Source of the DNA: Camarhynchus parvulus
Lineage: Eukaryota > Chordata > Aves > Passeriformes > Thraupidae
Assembly: GCF_901933205.1 (NCBI RefSeq)
Contig: NC_044572.1
Coordinates: 62,096,965 to 62,160,964, forward strand
DNA: 64,000 nucleotides
Direction of reading: 5' to 3'
Positions 37,501 to 50,490 of this stretch are shown here, in pieces; positions within the stretch are counted from its first letter, which is position 1; the number at the start of each line of letters is the position of its first letter. The notes below the pieces were generated by a model. It searched no databases, had not been told where the DNA came from, and was given only the letters and a program-made list of their open reading frames with translations. The position numbers and the translations under genes are program-made.

Positions 37501-40500
37501 TATTGAAAGCTGTATTTGAAGAAAGCTTTTGTGTGTTTCACTTATCTTGATCTCAGTATTTGGAAAGTGAGGAGTAGAAAAGATAAGATGTTTGTATTAT
37601 ATTCCATTGCAACCTGTTGAGAAGAAAACTGAAAATAAAGCAAATATTTTCTGTCCCTTGGATATACTGTCTCTAGCCTTGCTTTTTTTTTCTTCTGGAA
37701 TACAATTTCTTGGATGCAGCATTTGAATTGGATGATGCCACATAATTTGTTTGCAATATATTTAAATTAAAAAAGAGCACTGACCATTGCTTCATGTCCC
37801 AAGCTTTAGATTTGATTGTATGTACAGGTCCAAAGGTAGAAGGATATTTTGCTTTTGAAGGATATGCCAAAAGTCAGTACTGTCATTTTGGTTTTTGGAC
37901 TTTTGTATCTTCTTTTCTAAGTGCTTTTCTAACTTTCTAAGTGCTGGATGTTTTTAATCTGCATCTTTTTCTTCTGAAAACAAGAGCAAATGGTGTTCTA
38001 CTTGTGGCATCATCATTTCAGATAATTGGGAGGAGCTGACCAAGAAGTTCTGTAGTTAACTTATCAACACTTAATTTAGTGTAAAAACCTAGTGTCTAGC
38101 AAAAATATTGATAGCATTTTTAGGATTCAAACTTATTTTCTACATTGCTTTTTGGCAATTCCTATATGAATGGTATTGGATGTAGTATAGTTTAGCCAAG
38201 GTTTTGCACATAATTTTGCTCCATTTGGAAGGGATGTGCAAGTTTCCTTAGCCTGTTTTTATAAAGACTTCTAGAAGATTCAATACTCAAAATAATTTTA
38301 CAGTTCCAGTGAGTTATTTTAAACTATCAAGGCACAGATATTCGTGCTTCAAGTGTTTTGGAGGAAAAGAAGCCAGCTACAACCCACAGACTTATGACTT
38401 TTAGCTTCTTCCACTTAATAAAAGTAATAGACTCGGCAGGCATGAGCCACATGTCCAACCAGAATCCTTTTTTTCACCCCTGAACATCTTGTGCAGAATC
38501 GTGAAGAGTTCTGCTTGGTCTGGTATTTCTTCTTTTATAAATGAAGGGCAGAAGGGGTGGGTATGGGTGTGATGGAATATATTGGCAAGACAGTGTTGAT
38601 GTGGTTGCTGTTGTAGTGTGGCAGCCACAGAAAGCTATGGGATGCCTTCAGGTGGGTTGTGGCTGAATGATAAAGGGATACATGAAACTCACTGTGAAAC
38701 ACAAAGCTCTTCTGACCTTATGTACCCGCCCATGGTTTCTGGGCTCCCTGTTCCCAGGCGAATCACTTTAGAGTTGTGCTCATTTGAGTGAAACCTCAGC
38801 TCAGTGCTCAGCAAGTGGGTGAAAAATGGCAAGAGACTGACATGACCTACTGGGAAAGCATGTTGGGAGAGAGCATGAAGGATGGAGTTTCATGTCTCTG
38901 TATAGCTCCAAAGTGCTCTTCACCATTGTGTTTTATTCTGGCCCTCCTGTCTCAAAAACATCTGCTGGAACTGGGCAGTAAGGGTGGTGAGCTTACAGAC
39001 CACTTCTACATGAAGAACCAATAATAAGGAAGTCTTTAGTCTAGAAGAAGACAGCTTGGGGAGGCAAAGGGATGTGGTTAGAGATCTATACATCCATGAA
39101 CAACAGTAGAAAGGATTTGCTGCCCATTGCCTTACAAGGACTGTGGGACTTTAACTGAAATTATTAGAAGGTGGATTCAGAGCAAGTACAAAGATATGTC
39201 TATAATTAAACTATGTGCTTTGCCACAGAATGTCAACTCTCAGAAATCTGATTAAAGGCAATAATTATAATAATATATATATTAATAGGTATTAAAGGTA
39301 ATCTTTATAATTATGTATATATTTATAATTAATAATTATATTAATATATTAAATCCCAGTCATTGAAGGCCATTAAGGTTAAATATACCAGTCAATTCCA
39401 TCTGTAGTTTCTCACTGTCCATGGCTGGTGAGAACACCTGTGTTTTGCAGCTGCACTAGGCTGCTGCTGGGTTTTCTGCTGTGTTCATCAGGTGGCTTGA
39501 TTAAAGGACCTGATGGCTGTCAGAGGCAGGATCTGCCCCTTCTGTGAATGTTGGCAGTGGTCTAACAGCCAGTACAGCTTCACCCCCTCTCCCTGGGTTC
39601 CTTGCACATTGAAGCTTGCTGTGTACATTCCCTGCATTGGTACAGCTGGTTTCTGGTTCTGTAAAACTAAGATAATTTTTCAAATAAAAAACATCGAAGC
39701 AAATTAACCTTCCCCCAGGCCTCCCATTGCCTAGCATTTTTCTGACAGAAGTATAAGCAGAATGTGAGAGGCTGTGGCATGGAGCTAGGAACAAGAGGTT
39801 GGAGAAGAGCAGTAACTTCTTAAACTGGCTTTGCCTCTTGGGCAATTACACTGAGGTATTCTTAGAGCAACTGTTGCCAGTGTCTTAGTCTGAAGTTTAC
39901 TCATTCTGCCTCAGACCTGAAAGAGGGTACACACATGAAACCTTACCTGTTTTTCCTCCTCCTCCATCTCTTGCAGAGATAAAACTATTTCGCCTGCAGC
40001 CTAATTAAAGATACAATCTCTGCTTTCAAGGTTTTCATTTGTCTGAGATATTCTCAGAAAAAATTTGCCAGCTAAAAGTTCCTAAAGTTTTTTTGCTAGT
40101 TTCAGGTTTCTAAAATAAAGCAATTTCTGTGGTTGTCACCTCCTTTCTGGTCTCTAATGCAAACCAAAATGTGTAATGATTTTTCCCTTTGCAATTCACA
40201 GAAGAGTTAGGCAACAGTTCTTCAAGAGTACTGAAGGAATATAGCAAAGTTTGGAAGGAGTTATGCTTTCTGTGCAGGAAGATTTTTTCTTTCTGTATTT
40301 TCCAATTTTTTAAAATGCAAATGTTCCCTCATGAACAGCTCAGTATGAATGCAACATAGGAACAATGCCATTCTAAGAGACTCTTGGTAGTATTGGACTT
40401 GATAATATTTTGGACTTTTGTTGTATTCTCTGTATTTTAGGTTCACTATGCTTAAGAAGTATAAATTCAAACTGATTTGAAGAGGAGGAGAACTGCCAAA

Positions 40501-42110
40501 CCTCCGTATGTAGAAATGTGTTTTGAGCTGCGAGGGAAGTGCAACATATGACAGCACATGTAGAAAGCCAAGTTTGATTGAAGGGTTAAATTACAGGACA
40601 GTGTTGATACTAGAACAAAACAAATGGATTCAATTTCTTCACTATCAAAATTTGGGAAAGCTTTCTGGACAAAATATAATTCAGTCAAAATAATTCAAAG
40701 TCAATGCTGTTCTGCCTCATGGAAGGCTACTCAATCTCAAAAGACTTCATGGCATTGTTGCTTGTGACAATTATAGATTATACGACATGGAGATTCTTGC
40801 TCTCTGTTTTATTGCTTTATTCAGCCAGCTAATGTGTATTGGCAGATGTAAACTCACTCTTTAGCTGTAAGAATACACACAAATATTTTTTTGTTTCTGT
40901 CTTTTCAGGAATACTGAAAATCCATTTTGGTTCTTAAGTGTCTGATCACATTAATGACTTGTGTACCATTATTTTGTGACCTCTTTCTAGACTTTCTAAA
41001 AGCCATCAATGTCTGTGAGGTCTGAGATGACTTCTACTGCCTTGTAAATGGCATTCTTGCTGTGCTTGTAATCCTGTGAGTTCACATTTACTCTTTGAAA
41101 TCACTGTTTCTTACATTGAAAACTGCTTGTTAACTTAATCAGGAATTTTACTCTTGACCTGCACTGTAGTATTGCTGTTAGTTTTCAAATGAATTGAAAT
41201 TTTTATGGGACAGAGGCCAACTCTTTTGGGTATTGTAAAAGTGAAGTCTATTGTAACAAAACAAATAAATTAAGCTGCTCTTCTGTTTTTGAGTTAAGCA
41301 CTACAAATGCTGGCATTTAGCTGTGGACTCATTCTCCACTGAGGCACTTCAAAGCTGTAACTGTCTTCCCTCTATAGGAGAGTCTCTGTGTAAAGTCAGC
41401 AGTAAATCAGCTTTGTCTGTTTTACCCATTTACATTGCTGACTTGCGCATGCAAATCTTTTAAGATTTATTCTAATTTGTACCTTATCCCTTCTCAGTCT
41501 TACTGAGTATTTTTTCAGAGTCTGTCTTTAGGCATTTCATTTCCACTGCAGCTGTACTGTCACTTCCTTTGTAATGGCTGTGACCATCTGCTTAGAACGA
41601 GAGAATTTGCTACTGTGATGTTAAAAGTAGTACTGTCAAAGCTTGTTCACTGAAAATTGAGAGGTGAAACCTGGATTCCCAGCCTGGCCTGGTAACTTTA
41701 CTTGATGAGCACAGTGAATAATATTCTTCGCAGAAGACTGCTTGTATTTTTTTGGAGATGTGGACAGAATTTGGTCATAAAAACCAGGTATGAAACCCCA
41801 CTGAAGGTTGCTGAGTTGCCACAAATTTTATATTACGTTGACTTTTTTTTGTGTGTATGTGAAACTGCTATATATGGGTTGATGTGGGAACACATGGTCT
41901 AAGGATTTTTAGAGGTCTTTTTTTATTGATTTCTTTAAAATTGACATAAGTCTGGAATGATAGTAATGGTTAAAAGTTCTTGAGTCTCAAGCCTTGCAGA
42001 TTATATTTTATACATTTATATAGCCATATTTTTATATATTTATATATGTAGCATCCATGCTACTGCTTTGTACCACATCTTTAAAAAGTGATTTTAGCTT
42101 TTTTACAAGA
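34561..42110 (+). other. KIF13A: KIF13A intron 2, segment d
   Basis: This segment begins with a GC-balanced patch (about 34600-34930) of unknown nature, then becomes AT-rich. It holds the TA-rich low-complexity block at 39261-39354, a small 20-bp-period duplication of TTTCTAAGTGCT (37914-37945) and a TATTTATA-type stretch at about 42005-42047. No gene is supported. Confidence 0.7.
39261..39354. repeat. TA-rich low-complexity block with internal duplication
   Basis: About 94 bp made almost only of A and T (ATAATTATAATAATATATAT and similar). The sequence ATTAAAGG[C/T]AAT heads two similar halves at 39251 and 39291, which suggests an imperfect 40-bp duplication that later diverged. Confidence 0.8.
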
Positions 42111-42490
42111 GTGTTGAGGTTGGAGGCCATCTGGTTGAACCCCCAGCTCAACCCCTCTGCTCAAGTAGGGCCTCCTAGAACAACTTGAGCAGGACTGTAT
42201 CCAGACAGCTTTTGAGTCTACAACCTCTGTGGGCAGCCTGTGCCTGTACTTGATCACACTCAGAGTGAGAAAATGGAGCCTCCTTTGTTTCAATGTGTAC
42301 CCATTGTCTCTAGTCCTGTTACTGGGCACCACTGAAAAAAGCCTGGCTCCCTCCTCTTTACACCCTCTCTCAGATATTTATATACTTTAATGAGATTCCC
42401 CTCAAGCCTTCTCTTCTCCAGGCTGAACAATGCCAGCTTCCTCAATGCCAGCTCTTCTCACAGGAAAATTACTCCAGTTCCTAATACTTA
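42111..42490 (-). mobile_element. CR1 LINE fragment (3' end, antisense)
   Basis: It reads on the + strand as the reverse complement of a CR1 3' region: GTTGAGGTTGGAGGCCATCT, CTGTGGGCAGCCTGTGCC, GGGCACCACTGAA, GAGATTCCCCTCAAGCCTTC and CCAGGCTGAACAATGCCAGC follow in the family order. It shares its middle part with the 5.3-kb copy (GGGCACCACTGAA...GCCTGGCTCCCTC), so the two belong to related CR1 subfamilies. It is truncated at the 5' end with no coding remnant, and lies opposite to KIF13A transcription. Confidence 0.85.
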
Positions 42491-45400
42491 ATTTTTTTTC
42501 TTGTGATTTTATTATTCCTCATCATGTCAAGCCAGGCTTCTTTAAGAACATGAATTCAACCATTTAGAATTCAATTAGATCTAGCAGAAGAATTTTCTTA
42601 ATATTGGATTGAAATATCATTTGGGTCTTTTAATTTGTTATCTGTTAATATATTTCAGTCATAAGATGATCCTTGTTTCTTTAGCCCTGCAAAGATGTTA
42701 GACTTGTAGTGCTGCTACAAGTCTAAATATTTCCTATTTTTTTGTACAAAAGCAGTGTGTACTTCATTTTTCAGTCCAGGAAGATTTAGGGATCTTGGCA
42801 TCTTTTTCCATGCTTGTTGTAGTGGTTGATTAGAAGGGTGGTGTGTTTGTCACTTGTGTAATTTGTGATTTATTGTAAAGCATCTGACAAGGAGGTGGTT
42901 GTCATTTCCACCAAGTACATGGTACATACATCCCATAATGCTTGCTAGAGGGGCCTGGCCTGCAAGCTTTGCTGTAAAAAACTGAAATGCTTGTGGCTCA
43001 AAGTAACATAATATTTATAGAAATTGTCACAAATTCACAGCTCACTGGAGAAGGGGAGCCTGTTAAATACTTTTTTTCTCACATCCCTTGGTATGTAGGA
43101 TGTTCTCTTTTATGTTTCTGATATCTACTAGAAAGGCATCTAATCTCTGTCAGAGGTCCTCAGATGAAAAAAACCCCAACTCTTAGTGCCATAGCAGTTG
43201 CCACTCATCTCTGCTGGGGATTATCTATTTTCAGATTGTAGAAATGCTCTCAGGTTGTACCTTTCCATGATAGATTCAGTAACTTAGTGCTTGATGTCAT
43301 CTCTCTGTAAAGGTGGTTACCTGCCTGATCTGTTAAGTGGTAAACTTGGAGCTCACACCATGAAGACTTTCTAGCCTTTGGATTAATTGTGTGGTTCGTT
43401 TCATGGCACACACTGGGTTGCTTCTTAAGCTTTGCAGAACTCTGTGGAGAGATTTCTAGAGGTGTCGCTTGCATGAGTGCTGTATAAAAATAAAGTGTCC
43501 TCACTACTTTTAGGTGTTTGTCCTGCAACAGCTCAGGAAATCTTACTATTTATTTAGAGTTGATTTGAGTTGGCATTCTTGGTATATTGTTCCACACAAT
43601 AAACTTAATTCATCCCATGAATCACCATCATCATCTTTCTCTGTATTATGTCCACTTTCTGATAAATGGTAGCAGTTGTTAATGCTGGCTGTTAAAGCAA
43701 ATAATGTCATCTCAAAGTTACCAAAACAGCTGGTGTTGCAGCCAGCTGAGATAAGACTATTTTTTTTACAAAATGCTTTTGGTGAATTTGCTGTGCTAAA
43801 GTGTATTGTCATCAGACTTTAGTTTTAATTTTAATTACAAATTAATAAACAGTATTTTCCTTCTGATAAGTTCGTTCAGTATTCATGTCAATAAAAACAC
43901 AGGCTAGGATGAAACAAAAACAGTAATCTGTGAGTTTTGCTGAATCTCAGATAACTTTTTCATACTGCAGCTGTTTGAAGAATGCTAACATAGGGTTGCA
44001 AAGCTGTGTGAAAGGATGAAGTGTCAAATCCAATTAGCATCTCTCTTGAAATCTCATTAGTAAAATAAAGTAGATGACAATTGAATGGTAGTTTTCCCTC
44101 TTATGACACAGGAATGTGACAGTGAAACCTTGGGGTTCTTGTCTATTGTCCAGTCAGAATACATGGTCAGGACTAGTGCACATGCAGTAACTTCTCAACA
44201 ATATCCTTGTCCTGACTGAGTATGAAAAATATGCTTCTCTTGTATTCAAAAGAGTGGGTTCTTTGTCTTTTTTTTCCAGTTGTTGGGGAAAGTAAGGTGT
44301 TACAGCCAAAGTTCAGATCCAGTTACTTGATTTACACCTATGCTTTAGTTCATTCTGGTACAGTCTTTCTACTGACAAGAGATCTTCTGTCTTCTGCCAT
44401 GTCAGTGAAGCTGTTAATTGCTCTGTTTATGTCCTTTCAGCAAATTGTAATGCCTGAGTTTTGAACAAGCAAGCTAACAAAGTCAAATTTAATTTACAAA
44501 ATGCTATGTTGCTTATCAATTTTTTTTCACATACCCTTGGAAGTCATCTGTCTTGGATTAAGTACTGTATATAGTGATAAAATAGCAGTATATTTTTCAA
44601 AAGCTTTGAGTGCTACTTCCACAAGGGGTATATCTTCACTGGTGTTTTGATGGTTCTTACAAGCAGCATTTCTGAAGGAATGCTGAAGGAGTAGTAGTGT
44701 TGGAAGGGGACATTTTCCATTGATGTGGGAAACTTAAGATGTAGTTAATAGCTGTCAGTAGCCAACTCCAGTGATGGGCTGGGTGAGAGTCTCCATAGAG
44801 ATTGTGCAGAGTTGAAATGGCAGTTATTGCTTAGGGTGTTTTCTCCTCAAGAGCACTGGTAATAAATGCAACAGGATAAGAATAGCAGATGCCTAATAAA
44901 TGCCACTGCAATTTTATTAACACTCCTAGAATATGTTTCCACATACTTTCCAGACCTGTAGCATGTTTGCTCTGACAGCAGTTTCATTGCATTCAGGCTA
45001 AGAATCATTCCTTGGAGACTGCTCTTAAGGGCTAATAGATCTTGGGTTCTGAGATCAGATTCTTTTTCCCCTCCCTCATTTCCTTGTCCTGGTAAGTTAA
45101 ACCTGATTGTGTCGTAAAAATCTACTTGTTTAGATTCTTGTACTTGCAGTTTTATTGAAATGGAGGGGGAAAGAATTGGTTTTAAAAGGGGCAGGACTAC
45201 TTGGTAATGTACCAGGGAATATTAGGTAGACTTTCCTTTGCCTCTTTGTCATGAGGCTATAGCTGGATGTTAGTAAGAACAAGCTTGTTATATTTGTGGT
45301 TTTACTATTTGTAATTGGTGTAGCAGGTTTTCATTACCATAACTAGAGTCTTGGATAAGTTTTGAATTAGCATGATTAAAGACTTGGTGAAAATAGATCA

Positions 45401-48400
45401 TTAAACTTGGGGGGAGGGTTCTAGATGGGGTCTCAGCAGTATTGCATTAAAGCTCTTGAGTCTCAGAGCAGAGTGACAATTTTAGTTTTTGCCTTTTCAG
45501 TGAAACTAAACAAATTAACTGAAATGGGTTGTTAAAGCCCCAACTTATTTTTTGTGGGAGAGTATTCAGATTTTAGTTTTTTAGTGAGTTTTCTAGCAGA
45601 GTAATAAATTAATCTGCTGATGGGTGGTGACTGCTCTCTTAAGGCAGTTGCTGTTTGCAGTGTGATGTGCAGTTGCATGCAGGCCAGGTCTGTCTTCTTC
45701 TGGGCTGTCAATAGAAACTTGTTTTTACATGACATCAAGGCTTCTGTGTAAAGGTTAGAAACACTTGAACTTCGCATCAACAAATTGTTGGCATTGGAAT
45801 AATAATGCCTTGGGCAGCAAAAATACTCAGAATTTGGGAGTGAAGGTAAGTTAGCAACTAATGATGTTCCTGGACAACTGTCACTTTGTCTTCCATCTTG
45901 TAAATGTCAGAATATTATGCCTTTCACTTACTTTAATGAGCTTGGGTTGGTTTCATAATCTGCAGATTATGGTTTGTTTCCTTACTGTAGTGACTGAACT
46001 TCAGTGGAACCCTGTTATGGTGAAATACCCAAGCGTCTTTGTTTCCTTTGTGTCATGGAAGTCACTGCTACTGTAATGTCTGTTTTGTTTAACTTGTACT
46101 GCAGTATTTGTCATTTCTGATTTCAGTGTCTGACTTTTGTCTCTTTGCATGTGGTAGGTTTCTGTAAAGCGTGTGAGAACAACTTATTATTAGAGTATGT
46201 GTCTGTTTCTCATGGTGTTTCTGATTACGATCAGCTACCACCTTATTATGCAGGCACTTGCTCAAATTGCTTTGTTAAAATGTTTGGGGTTTTTTTGCTG
46301 TTCTTCAAAGGATTGTTTTGTCTATAGAACAGGCTTTTGCTGGGTAGGAGGATTAAACAGGGCATGTGCTGTTCACCTTATGCAAGAATATAAAATAACT
46401 ATTTATATTTGTGGATGTATGTGTGCTCACGCCGTATGTAAAGTAACTCTTCCAAGAATTGTGCTAAGGAATCATGATGCCAGCTTCATTAGTCAGCTGT
46501 ACAGGAGGTACCCCCCAGACAAACACAAAAGTGGGATGCTGATCCCTTTAAGGACATTGCCTCTGCCATTTACTTTACTCTGCTGAGAAAACTTATGGGA
46601 GAAATGGGCAAGTAACTGTTCTTTTTCTGTGTTCTTTGTAGAGAAAGTGGTGTACTATCAGTAGTATAAGCACCTGAAACTGCTGCTGTGGCAGACTGTG
46701 ATCTTTATCTGGGTAGTTTAGTACAGTGTTCATCAATAATATAAAGCCTCGCTTTTTAAGGTGCTGGTATCAGGCCTGCAGGTAACAGCCTGCAGTGATA
46801 AACCAGGGGACAAGGAAGGGCCCTAGAGCTGCATGACCTTACTGTGAAAGATAGGAGAAACATGATCTTCCTGCTTCTACATAATTGACACTGCAGTTAG
46901 TGCTGAGTGCTTGCTGTCCCTGCTGCTGCCACTCTGGAAGCTGCACGCGCATGGATAAACAAACAGTGCAGTTACTTCTGTCCTGGACAGCAAGGCACAC
47001 TCCTTACAACTATCCTTCCATGGGTCTGCTCCCTTGTACTCTGCCATTGAGTGAGGCAAGCACACAGTGCTGGTGACAGGCTCAGCCTGAGCTGTAAGGC
47101 AGCCTGATTTTAAAAAACTAAACCAAATTTAAAACCACTCCAAAATACTAAAATACTTGTTTTGAACGGCTGTCTTTGGACTCCAGAGATGCTGAAGCAG
47201 TGAAATGTAAGAAATATTATTTTTTTCAGGATGATCTTTGCAATTTGATCATCTTTGTGCTTGCAGAGGAATGACTATTTTATATGACAAAAGTTGAAAA
47301 AAGACCTGAAGACTTTTCTCCATCTTCTTATATGTTAATAAATGCTCGTAGTAATTCTTTTGACCAGTGACCCTGAAGAGTATGTCAATGACTATGTAAC
47401 CACTAAATGTAAACAATTATATATTTGGGAAATCAGTCAGTACCGTGAATTTGCTGTGGTTTCACATGTGATGAGAGCAAAAAGTTTTTTCAAACACAAC
47501 ATCTTAGATGTTGACTTTCGGTGTAGTCAGCTTACAAGAGCTGCAAACTCATCTGGTTCATTCATTTATAGATACTGTGTGTGGTTATTTAAAATAGCTG
47601 GTTATGGTTGCTTCATCTTGATTAACTAATGTGAGAAAGTATAGGAAAAAAAACCCCAAATACTTTCCAAAATGAGAAATAATTATAGTACAATTGTGAC
47701 CTACTTGGCTGCTTAAAACAGTTGAATTGGAGATGAATTGGGCTGTGTGCATGTTCCAAGTAATCTAAGACCTGTTTTTCAGAGACTCCTTGTTCCTCTG
47801 TGTCCTTTAATGTGGAGTAGCTGGTTTTACACCTACCTGTTCGTTTTATAATGTACCTTGTCCCTGTTGAAGGTGACTTTCTTGATGGAGGGTTGGGGGT
47901 GGGTGGGGTGATGAAGCTTCATTACATGAAATGTAGAGAAAAAATAGTTCTTTCAAGGTTTTTTTTTTGATGTATAAAATGTCTTTCCTTCTGGTGGAAG
48001 CAACATTTGGCTGGGAATACTGACTACAATCACCGAGACAAAAAAGTCTTTTTTTGAAAGTTACTAAGTCTTTAAGATGACAGTATCACAGACTTCTGGA
48101 TGCTCATAGTGCAAGTGTCTTCTCTTGCTTCCTGTTGCATGGGACTCGTTTTTTCTAGTCAGAATATGCAGTGTCATCTTGTATCAACTTTTTGTATGAC
48201 AAAAGGAGACTCCTATGAGAGAGATTGAGGATAGTTAAAGAAATGAAGAAAGAACCTTTGCTGCTGTTAAGCTGCTAGCAAAATGCACTCCTCTTGTGAT
48301 GTGCTGTCACAGGCAATGGGTTGAGGTGCTAGAGAGAAAATGTGAGTGCAGTCAGGAAGACTTCTCATTCATGTGCTGACATAGAACATGAGAACTGGCA

Positions 48401-50160
48401 TTTTGTGAGTCACTTCTCTTAGTGAATGTGGGAAGTATTGAGTTTAGTCTCAGCAAGAGATAACAGAATAGAAAGTTGACATAGGTTACAGAAAGGTTTG
48501 TGCCAATCTTTCTTTATCTAGCTTAAAGTTTGAGGTAGCAAAGCCCTCTGAGATCTTGATGTGTGTTAGCCAAGCAGGGCAGGAGAGGCTTAGTACTGTT
48601 GTGAAACAAAAAGCCTGAGTAGGTACCTACCTACCTACTTACTGCTCAGTAAGGTTAGAAAATCATTCTAGTGATATTTTACTAAAGTCATGAAGACATA
48701 AGGACAAAGGCAGAAGGAATTCCAGAAGTTCAGTGGGCTTTGTGGTCATGAATTCCATACTTTTCCTTTGACCTGTAAGAATATTTTTCAGACTCTGGTT
48801 GTATTTGCTTGAGTTTTGAATTCCAGGTATGTTAAAAAAGTCAGTCTTCTGTCTGAGTGTATAGATTGAAGATGCCCATCAGGTTGAACCAAAATCTGCT
48901 GTGATGCAGATTCATTGCAAGGTTAGGTAACTTTGATTTCCTGAAATATTTGCTAACTGTCTGTTTCAGAGGAGATTTTGTTGTCACTCAAAAGTCATAC
49001 GTGTATCTTGTCATTGACACCATGGATGACTAGACATGGAATTAAAAATTCCTGGAAATAAACATTTTAGTTGCTGTGTCTCTGATCTGATGTCTGTATG
49101 TGTATTGTGTGTGTCTCTGCTTCTCCAGCCCCAGCTGTGACGCTGAATGACCACATTTGTGTGGTCACTGTTTGGTAAAAATTGAGACAGCTTCAATTAT
49201 CTATGAAGCTGAAAAATGCTGGAAATGGAAAGAAGTAAGGAAGCACATATTTTTAAAAGAAAGACAGCAAAGCAAACAAAAATATATGTCAAAAATTGGT
49301 TAGGCTAATGCAGGATTTTATAGTACATCTTTAAGCTGCCACAGATGTGATTTCTGGTAAACTGTAAACAGTTCTTTAGTTATTCGTTTGAGTCCTTTGA
49401 TTGAAGTATTTTGGAGTGTTTCCATCTGAATCACTGCCAGAACGATGGTTACACTGAGTTGATTAGCTGATATATCCAAATAGCTTAAAAATCTATCCTG
49501 TGAGTTAATATAGCTGACTTATTCCAGAGGCCTTTGATCATATTACTGTTAGTGATGCAGAGAGTTGCTGAAGTTGGTATTAAGAGTTTGGAGCATTTGG
49601 ATGTGACATATGGTAGGAAGCTGCAGCTCCTTGTGCTTTAAAATCCCAGAGATCCATGATGCTACTGGGAAGCTCTGCCATCCACCAGGGGTTGAAAAAG
49701 TGACTATTAACACTTATCTTGAAATAGGCATCAAAGTAAAGCTAGAGGAGACTTCCAAAAAGGTAGTGGCTTACACTGCTTAAGTAAATATGTTAAGAAT
49801 CATGTGTCAAACCATTTATTCGCTTCAGTGATGTTCTGTACCTTTTCTAATTTGGCCTTACAAGAATGATCCCAGGAAGAAAAAGCAGTTGGTAAACTTT
49901 CTGTTGGATTTTACTTCCAAATAAACTGTTTAGGACTTCTGCTGAATCTGTACATCAGTCTATCAGGAATTCTCTAGTAAAGCTGATATAATCCTAAATT
50001 ATTTTTCAAGGTATGAGTGTATTTAAAAGCTTTCCAAAAAGCTTTGGATGACTTCTTTCAATAGGAACTTCTCTTTTAAGTTTAGAGGTGGTGCTGGGAC
50101 TCTGTCTAGGTATCAGTGATCTTTTTGCCTGACATCTGGGAGGAATGATGAGGAGGACTC
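42491..50160 (+). other. KIF13A: KIF13A intron 2, segment e
   Basis: AT-rich intron with no supported gene. Simple repeats include a TACC-type tract at 48622-48641. G/T or A/C tracts lie at 43167-43177, 46286-46296 and 47646-47657. A 129-codon frame at 46197-46586 is probably chance. Confidence 0.7.
48622..48641. repeat. Short TACC/TACT microsatellite
   Basis: Five tetranucleotide units of the ACCT type (GGTACCTACCTACCTACTTA). Simple repeat, possibly polymorphic. Confidence 0.8.
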
Positions 50161-50164
50161 CCAT

Positions 50165-50490
50165 CTTATCAGAAGGCTAATTAATTACATTATTATACTA
50201 TATTATTCTCTATTACATTACATCTAAACTGAATCTACACAAAGCACTCAACTGCCCAGAATCTTGTGACTGTCACCTGACAGTCCCGACACACACATAT
50301 GGATTCAATTGGCCAATGAATCAAAACACTCACACCAGAATTCAGTTACCAATTCCCTTCAGGTAAACAATCTTCCACAATGCATTCCACTTTGGCACAA
50401 CACAGGTGCAGCAAATGAGATAAGAATTGTTTTGAGAATTCTTTTCTCCTCTCACTGCTTCTTTGAGGTTCAGAGAATGTGAATCCCACA
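50165..50490 (+). mobile_element. Probable solo ERVL-type LTR (avian)
   Basis: The block runs from AGAAGGCTAATTAATTACAT, through the AT-rich TATTATACTATATTATT part, GTGACTGTCACCTGACAGTC, ATTGGCCAATGAATCAAAAC, AGGTAAACAATCTTCCACA and GAGATAAGAATTGTTTTGAG, to a CTTTGAGG...CCCACA end. This order matches, from memory, the layout of ERVL-related LTRs abundant in songbird genomes. No gag, pol or env frame flanks it, so it looks like a solo or truncated LTR. Exact ends and target-site duplication were not found, and the family name is not assigned. It is an old relic, and its own promoter could still act in the intron. Confidence 0.55.
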
